Source of the DNA: Conus ventricosus
Taxonomy: Eukaryota > Mollusca > Gastropoda > Neogastropoda > Conidae
Direction: 5' to 3'
DNA: 64,000 bases
NCBI GenBank assembly: GCA_018398815.1
Contig: CM031607.1
Location: forward strand, 86,516,885 to 86,580,884
The notes beneath the pieces were generated by a model. It was not told the origin of the DNA. It did not search any database and saw only the letters and a list, made by a program, of their open reading frames with translations. Below, piece by piece: positions 1 to 64,000 of this stretch; the stretch's first letter is position 1, and every line of letters starts with the position of its first letter. Both the position numbers and the translations under genes were made by a program.

Positions 1-1096
1 ATATTTTGTACCTACCCATACTGTAAGTGTTATTTGCTGTAGTAATTATGTATCCTCTACGTTTCCTTTAATTAGGCTACTGCTCTCATCAACCATAGTA
101 ATATAAAATGTAGCAAAAATGAAGAAATTGTATATATACAACGGTGTAAAATACGGCCCCTTTACAAATGCTAACTAACTTTTCATTCACAAAGATTTTT
201 CCCAAACGCTGCCCGCCAACTTCGGCTCACAAACACTCATCAGGCCAGCGCAGCACATCAGGCAGGCCAACGACGCACGCGCGCGCCACGGCGAAAGCCC
301 AAGTTTTGCCGTCGCAAAGTTCGTCAGAAAGTTTTAAACACGAACATAATTATGGTACTCACAGAGAAGAGCGAAATGCCAGCTTTTGTCACACCTCAAG
401 TACTCACAGCGCTATTGGTCTCGTACAGAAATTTTAGTCTAAAAACGTCTGTACAGTAATATAACTTAATGATGTTGCACCAGTCTCGAAGCGTCCAAAC
501 ACAAAGCGTGTTCGCTGAGGAAAGATCGCGCGTCTGGTACAGTGCGGTGGCTGACTCGTTACGCGCCTAGCTGGGGTCAACGGGCAAAGCGTTGAATGAA
601 CTAAATGCTGTGGTTGTGAGTGGGTTGGCGCGGCCGTGTCTTGAGGATGGGCTGTTCCCTGACCAACGTTTGTGTTGTATTCAGGTGTGCGACATGAGTA
701 TTGCACCGGCCTGACATTTGAATTGCTTTCACACATGGTGGACAAACTCTAAAATGAATGATGGAACAAACAAATATACCCCGCATCAGAAAAAAGCATG
801 TCCTTTACCCACAATATTTATGATCTCTCATTCGGGCAATCCCAACACAGATCATACACAGATGCAAACATGTGCACTGCACACAAATGTCTATACAAGG
901 ACCTGCTCTGAAGAGATTCGATCATTTCCTCCCAACCTACATTTCACAAAGAGTCTTTAACAGAATGCCACTGGACCAACATCAGCCTACCTTGAAGAAG
1001 ACAAGGTCCCTTTTGAGCACAGGTGAATCAATGCTCATCCATAATCTCTTCACATAAAAGGGAACAACTAGTTGATCTAACTCAGTGGCGACCTAC
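1..1096. other. Intron sequence left of the AAA4 exon
   Basis: No gene recognised. A GC-richer patch at 220-620 has no clear frame. At 986-1012 there is a near copy of the 3' edge of the AAA4 exon with its donor (TACCTTGAAGAAGAC), about 105 bases from the real one. Confidence 0.6.
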
Positions 1097-59228
<58,132 letters not shown>

Positions 59229-59296
59229 CTGAGGCTTGAAGGGAGCATTGTACCTGAACGCATATCGCAAGCCATGTCAGTCGTCTACTGAGAAGA

Positions 59297-62200
59297 GGGT
59301 GGAGGAAAGGCTAAGGGTCATGTGCAGGAAAGGCTAAGGGTCATGGTGCAGGAAAGGCTGGGGTCATGGTGCAGGAAAGCCTAAGGGTCATGGTGCAGGA
59401 AAGGCTAAGGTCATGGTGCAGGAAAGGCTGGTCATGGTGCAGGAAAGGTTGGGTCATGGTGCAGGAAAGGCTAAGGTCATGGTGCAGGAAAGGTGTGGTC
59501 ATGGTGCAGGGAAGGCTGGGGTCATGGTGCAGGGAAGGCTGGGTCATGGTGCAGGAAAGGCTGGGGTCATGGTGCAGGGAAGGCTGGGGTCAGGTGCAGG
59601 AAAGGCTAAGGTCATGTGCAGAAAGGCTAAGGGTCATGGTCAGGAAAGGCTGGGTCATGTGCAGGAAAGGTTGGGTCATGGTGCAGGAAAGGCTAAGGTC
59701 ATGGTGCAGGAAAGGCTGGGGTCATGTGCGGGAAGGCTGGGTCATGGTGCGAGGAAGGTGGGGTCATGGTGCAGAAAGGCTGGGGTCATGGTGCAGGAAG
59801 GCTGGGGTCATGGTGCAGGAAAGGCTGGGGTCATGGTGCAGGAAGGCTGGGTCATGGTGCAGGAAGGCTGGGTCATGGTGCAGGAAAGGTTGGGTCATGG
59901 TGCAGGAAAGGCTAAGGTCATGGTGCAGGAAAGGTTGGGGTCATGGTGCAGGGAAGGCTGGGGTCATGGTGCAGGAAGGCTGGCGTCATGGTGCAGAGAA
60001 GGCTGGGGTCATGGTGCAGGAAAGGCTGGGGTCATGGTGCAGGAAAGGCTGGGTCATGGTGCAGGAAAGGCTGGGTCATGGTGCAGGAAGGCTGGGTCAT
60101 GGTGCAGAAAGGCTAAGGTTCATGGTGCAGGAAAGGTTGGGTCATGGTGCAGGAAGGCTGGGGTCATGATGCAGGGAAGGCGGGGTCATGGTGCAGGGAA
60201 GGCTGGGGTCATGGTGCAGGAAGGCTGGGGTCATGGTGCAGGGAAGGCTGGGTCATGGGTGCAGGAAAGGCTGAGGTCATGGTGCAGGAAAGGTTGGGTC
60301 ATGGTGCAGGAAGGCTGGGTCATGGTGCAGGGCAGGCTGGGTTCATGGTGCAGGGAAGGCTGGGGTCATGGTGCAGGGAAGGCTGGGTCATGGTGCAGGA
60401 AAGGTGGGGTCATGGTGCAGGTAAGGCTGGGGTCATGGTGCAGGAAAGGCTGAGGTCATGGGCAGGAAGGCTGGGGTCATGGTGCAGGGAAGGCTGGGTC
60501 ATGGTGCAGGAAAGGCTAAGGTCATGGTGCAGGAAAGGCTGGGGTCATGGTGCAGGAAAGGCTGGGTCATGGTGCAGGAAAGGCTGGGGTCATGGTGTAG
60601 GAAAGGCTGGGGTCATGGTGCAGGAAAGGCTAAGGGTCATGGTGCAGGAAAGGTTGGGTCATGGTGCAGGAAAGTTGGGTCATGGTGCAGGAAAGGCTGG
60701 GTCATGTGCAGGAAAGGCTAAGGGTCATGGTGTAGGAAGGCTGGGTCATGGTGCAGGAAGGCTAAGGGTCATGGTGCAGAAAGGCTGGGTCATGGTGCAG
60801 GAAAGGCTAAGGGTCATGGTGCAGGAAAGGCTGGGTCATGGTGCAGGAAAGGCTGGGGTCATGTGCAGGAAGGCTGGGTCATGGTGCAGGGAAGGCTGGG
60901 GTCATGGTGCAGGAAAGGCTGGGGTCATGGTGCAGGGAAGCTGGGGTCATGGTGCAGGAAAGGCTGGTCATGGTCAGGAAGGCTGGGGTCATGGTGCAGG
61001 AAGGCTGGGTCATGGTGCAGGAAAGGTTGGGTCATGGTGCAGGAAAGGCTAAGGGTCATGTGCAGGAAAGGTTGGGTCATGGTGCAGGGAAGGCTGGGGT
61101 CATGGTGCAGGAAGGCTGGCGTCATGGTGCAGGAAGGCTGGGGTCATGGTGCAGAAAGGCTGGGTCATGGTGCAGGAAAGCTGGGGTCATGGTGCAGGAA
61201 GGCTGGGTCATGGTGCAGGAAAGGCTAAGGGGCATGGTGCAGAAAGGTTGGGTCATGGTGCAGGAAGGCTGGGGTCATGATGCAGGAAGGCTGGGGTCAT
61301 GGTGCAGGGAAGGCTGGGGTCATGGTGCAGGGAAGGCTGGGGTCATGGTGCAGGGAAGGCTGGGTCATGGTGCAGGAAAGGCTGAGGTCATGGTGCAGGA
61401 AAGGTTGGGTCATGGTGCAGGGAAGGCTGGGGTCATGGTGCAGGGCAGGCTGGGTTTCATGGTGCAGGGAAGGCTGGGGTCATGGTGCAGGGAAGGCTGG
61501 GGTCATGGTGCAGGAAAGGTTGGGTCATGGTGCAGGTAAGGCTGGGGTCATGGTGCAGGAAAGGCTGAGGTCATGGTGCAGGGAAGGCTGGGTCATGGTG
61601 CAGGGAAGGCTGGGGTCATGTGCAGGAAAGGCTAAGGGTCATGGTGCAGGAAAGGCGGGGTCATGGTGCAGGAAAGGCTGGGGTCATGGTGCAGGAAAGG
61701 CTGGGGTCATGGTGTAGGAAAGGCTGGGGTCATGGTGCAGGAAAGGCTAAGGTCATGGTGCAGAAAGGTTGGGGTAATGTGCAGGAAAGGTTGGGGTCAT
61801 GGTGCAGGAAAGGCTGGGTCATGGGCAGGAAAGGCTAAGGGTCATGTGTAGGAAAGGCTGGGGTCATGGTGCAGGAAAGGCTAAGGGTCATGGTGCAGGA
61901 AAGGCTGGGGTCATGGTGCAGGAAAGGCTAAGGTCATGGTGCAGGAAAGGCTGGGTCATGGTGCAGGAAAGGCTGGGGTCATGGTGCAGGAAAGGCTGGG
62001 TCATGGTGCAGGGAAGGCTGGGGTCATGGTGCAGGAAAGGCTGGGGTCATGGTGCAGGGAAGGCTGGGGTCATGGTGCAGGAAAGGTTGGGGTCATGGTG
62101 CAGGGAAGGCTGGGGTCATGGTGCAGGGAAGGTTGGGGTCATGGTGCAGGAAAGGCTGGGTCATGGTGCAGGAAGGCTGGGGTCATGGTGCAGGGAAGGC

Positions 62201-63800
62201 TGGGTCATGGTGCAGGGAAGGCTGTGGTCATGGTGCAGGAAAGGTTGGGGTCATGGTGCAGGAAAGGCTGGGGTCATGGTGCAGGGAAGGCTGGGTCATG
62301 GTGCAGGTAAGGCTGGGTCATGGTGCAGGAAGGTTGGGGTCATGGTGCAGAAAAGGCGGGTCATGGTGCAGGAAAGGCTAAGGGTCATGGTGCAGGAAAG
62401 GTTGGGGTCATGGTGCAGGAAAGCTAAGGGTCATGGTGCAGGAAAGGCTGGGGTCATGGTGCAGGAAAGGCTGGGGTCATGGTGCAGGAAAGGCTGGGGT
62501 CCATGGTGCAGGAAAGGCTAGGTCATGGTGCAGGAAAGGTTGGGTCATGTGCAGGAAAGGCTAAGGTCATGGTGCAGGAAAGGCTGGGTCATGGTGCAGG
62601 AAAGGTGGGGTCATGGTGCAGAAAGGTTGGGGTCATGGTGCAGGAAAGCTGGGTCATGGTGCAGAAAGGCTGGGTCATGGTGCAGGAAAGGCTGGGGTCA
62701 TGGTGAGGAAAGGCTGGGGTCATGGTGTAGAAAGGCTGGGTCATGGTGCAGGAAAGGCTAAGGGTCATGGTGCAGGAAAGGTTGGGTCATGGTGCAGGAA
62801 AGGTTGGGGTCATGGTGCAGGAAAGGCTGGGGTCATGGTGCAGGAAAGGCTAAGGTCATGGTGTAGGAAAGGCTGGGTCATGGTGCAGGAAAGCTAAGGG
62901 TCATGGTGCAGGAAAGGCTGGGGTCATGGTGCAGGAAAGGCTAAAGGGTCATGGTGCAGGAAAGGCTGGGTCATGGTGCAGGAAAGGCTGGGGTCATGGT
63001 GCAGGAAAGGCTGGGGTCATGGTGCAGGAAGGCTGGGTCATGTGCAGGAAAGGCTGGGGTCATGGTGCAGGAAGGCTGGGTCATGGTGCAGGAAAGGTTG
63101 GGGTCATGGTGCAGGGAAGGCTGGGGTCATGGTGCAGGGAAGTTGGGTCATGGTGCAGGAAAGGCTGGGGTCATGGTGCAGGGAAGCTGGGGTCATGGTG
63201 CAGGGAAGGCTGGGGTCATGGTGCAGGGAAGGCTGTGGTCATGGTGCAGAAAGTTGGGGTCATGGTGCAGGAAAGGCTGGGGTCATGGTGCAGGGAAGGC
63301 TGGGGTCATGGTGCAGGGAAGGCTGGGTCATGGTGCAGGGAAGGTTGGGTCATGGTGCAGAAAAGGCCGGGGTCATGGTGCAGGAAAGGCTAAGGGTCAT
63401 GGTGCAGGAAAGGTTGGGGTCAGGTGCAGGAAAGGCTAAGGGTCATGGTGCAGGAAAGGCTGGGGTCATGGTGCAGGAAAGGCTGGGGTCATGGTGCAGG
63501 AAAGGCTGGGTCATGGTGCAGGAAAGGCTAGGGTCATGGTGCAGAAAGGTTGGGGTCATGGTGCAGGAAAGGCTAAGGGTCATGGTGCAGGAAAGGCTGG
63601 GGTCATGGTGCAGGAAAGGCTGGGGTCATGGTTCAGAAAGGCTAAGGTCATGGTGCAGGAAAGGCTGGGGTCATGGTGCAGGAAAGGTTGGGGTCATGGG
63701 TGCAGGAAAGGTTGGGGTCATGGTGCAGGAAAGGCTGGGGTCATGGTGCAGGAAAGGCTGGGGTCATTGTGCAGGAAAGGCTGGGGTCATGGTGGAGGAG
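59297..63800 (+). repeat. 23-24-bp minisatellite, about 190 copies
   Basis: Units read GGTCATGGTGCAGGAAAGGC with TGG, TGGG or TAAGG joints. The strand is G-rich and almost without stop codons in all frames, so open frames over 300 codons appear without being genes. Variant units recur in the same order about 1.1 kb apart (for example 59970 and 61110), showing a higher-order unit. It fills the intron upstream of exon 59100-59228. Confidence 0.97.
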
Positions 63801-64000
63801 ACTTCCCTGAAGCTGAAGCGCTCTTGTTAAAGGGAAGCAATGCAGGGCAGAGCAGTGACAACTTCAAAACAGCCTTAAACACTAAACACAGTCTTTAATG
63901 GGAAGTAAATCTAGCACAGCAGAGACAAGGATGTTCCAAAAAGATTAGGAGTATTTTAAAGTGAGAGTGGGTCTTCATTTGGCCAGTCTATAATATGAGG
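63801..64000. other. Right edge, intron sequence
   Basis: Unique sequence after the minisatellite; no exon recognised. Confidence 0.5.

Noticed and set aside
59366..63898. Very long open frames (up to 346 codons) rich in G, W, C and K
   Set aside because: They lie inside the 23-24-bp minisatellite; a stop-free unit keeps all frames open. No start context, no family likeness.

Overview
This window is intron-rich animal DNA. It carries the middle of one large gene on the minus strand, an axonemal dynein heavy chain of the DNAH5/DNAH8 (outer-arm) type. Twenty-two short exons between 59228 and 1097 give about 1,280 codons, from the end of the linker through AAA1, AAA2 and AAA3 to the start of AAA4. 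The first exons lie beyond the right edge and AAA4-AAA6, stalk and C-terminus lie beyond the left edge. Almost every exon has GT-AG borders on the minus strand and joins the next in phase. The mix of LINEs, tRNA-derived SINEs and long private intron minisatellites fits a marine invertebrate, perhaps a mollusc, but no sequence here proves the taxon.

Layout from left to right: 1-1250 holds the last (AAA4) exon. About 1250-6800 looks like the 5' part of an LTR retrotransposon (tRNA-Ala primer site at 3741, long leader, start of a gag-like frame). 6889-6988 is a 100-N scaffold gap. 6989-18535 (copy A) and about 20345-31645 (copy B) are the same 11.3-kb segment twice, each copy full of different one-base errors. 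18535-22000 is very poor sequence with inflated homopolymers, yet hides a dynein exon at about 20116-20250. From 22 to 59 kb the gene runs in good order with one or more repeats per intron.

Mobile DNA: a broken L1/Tx1-like LINE (44908 to about 50540) that split a 40-bp satellite; a second LINE fragment at 31204-31904 with a zinc-finger-like end; another LINE 3' end with an AATC tail; a tRNA-derived SINE family; a foldback element with 50-bp inverted arms; and a tiny retroposon of about 60 bp, present three times, two copies with perfect target-site duplications.

Tandem arrays: 23-24 bp (59297-63800), 39 bp (26020-27675 and copy A), 40 bp (44822-44907 plus 51917-52800), 49 bp (38036-39275), 84-90 bp (35345-35665), and smaller 18-, 63-, 75- and 93-bp sets. 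Several begin at, or contain copies of, exon edges and splice sites.

There is no operon structure, no complete small gene, and no rRNA or CRISPR. The A/B duplication is most simply an assembly artefact, so copy A exons should not be counted as a second gene.
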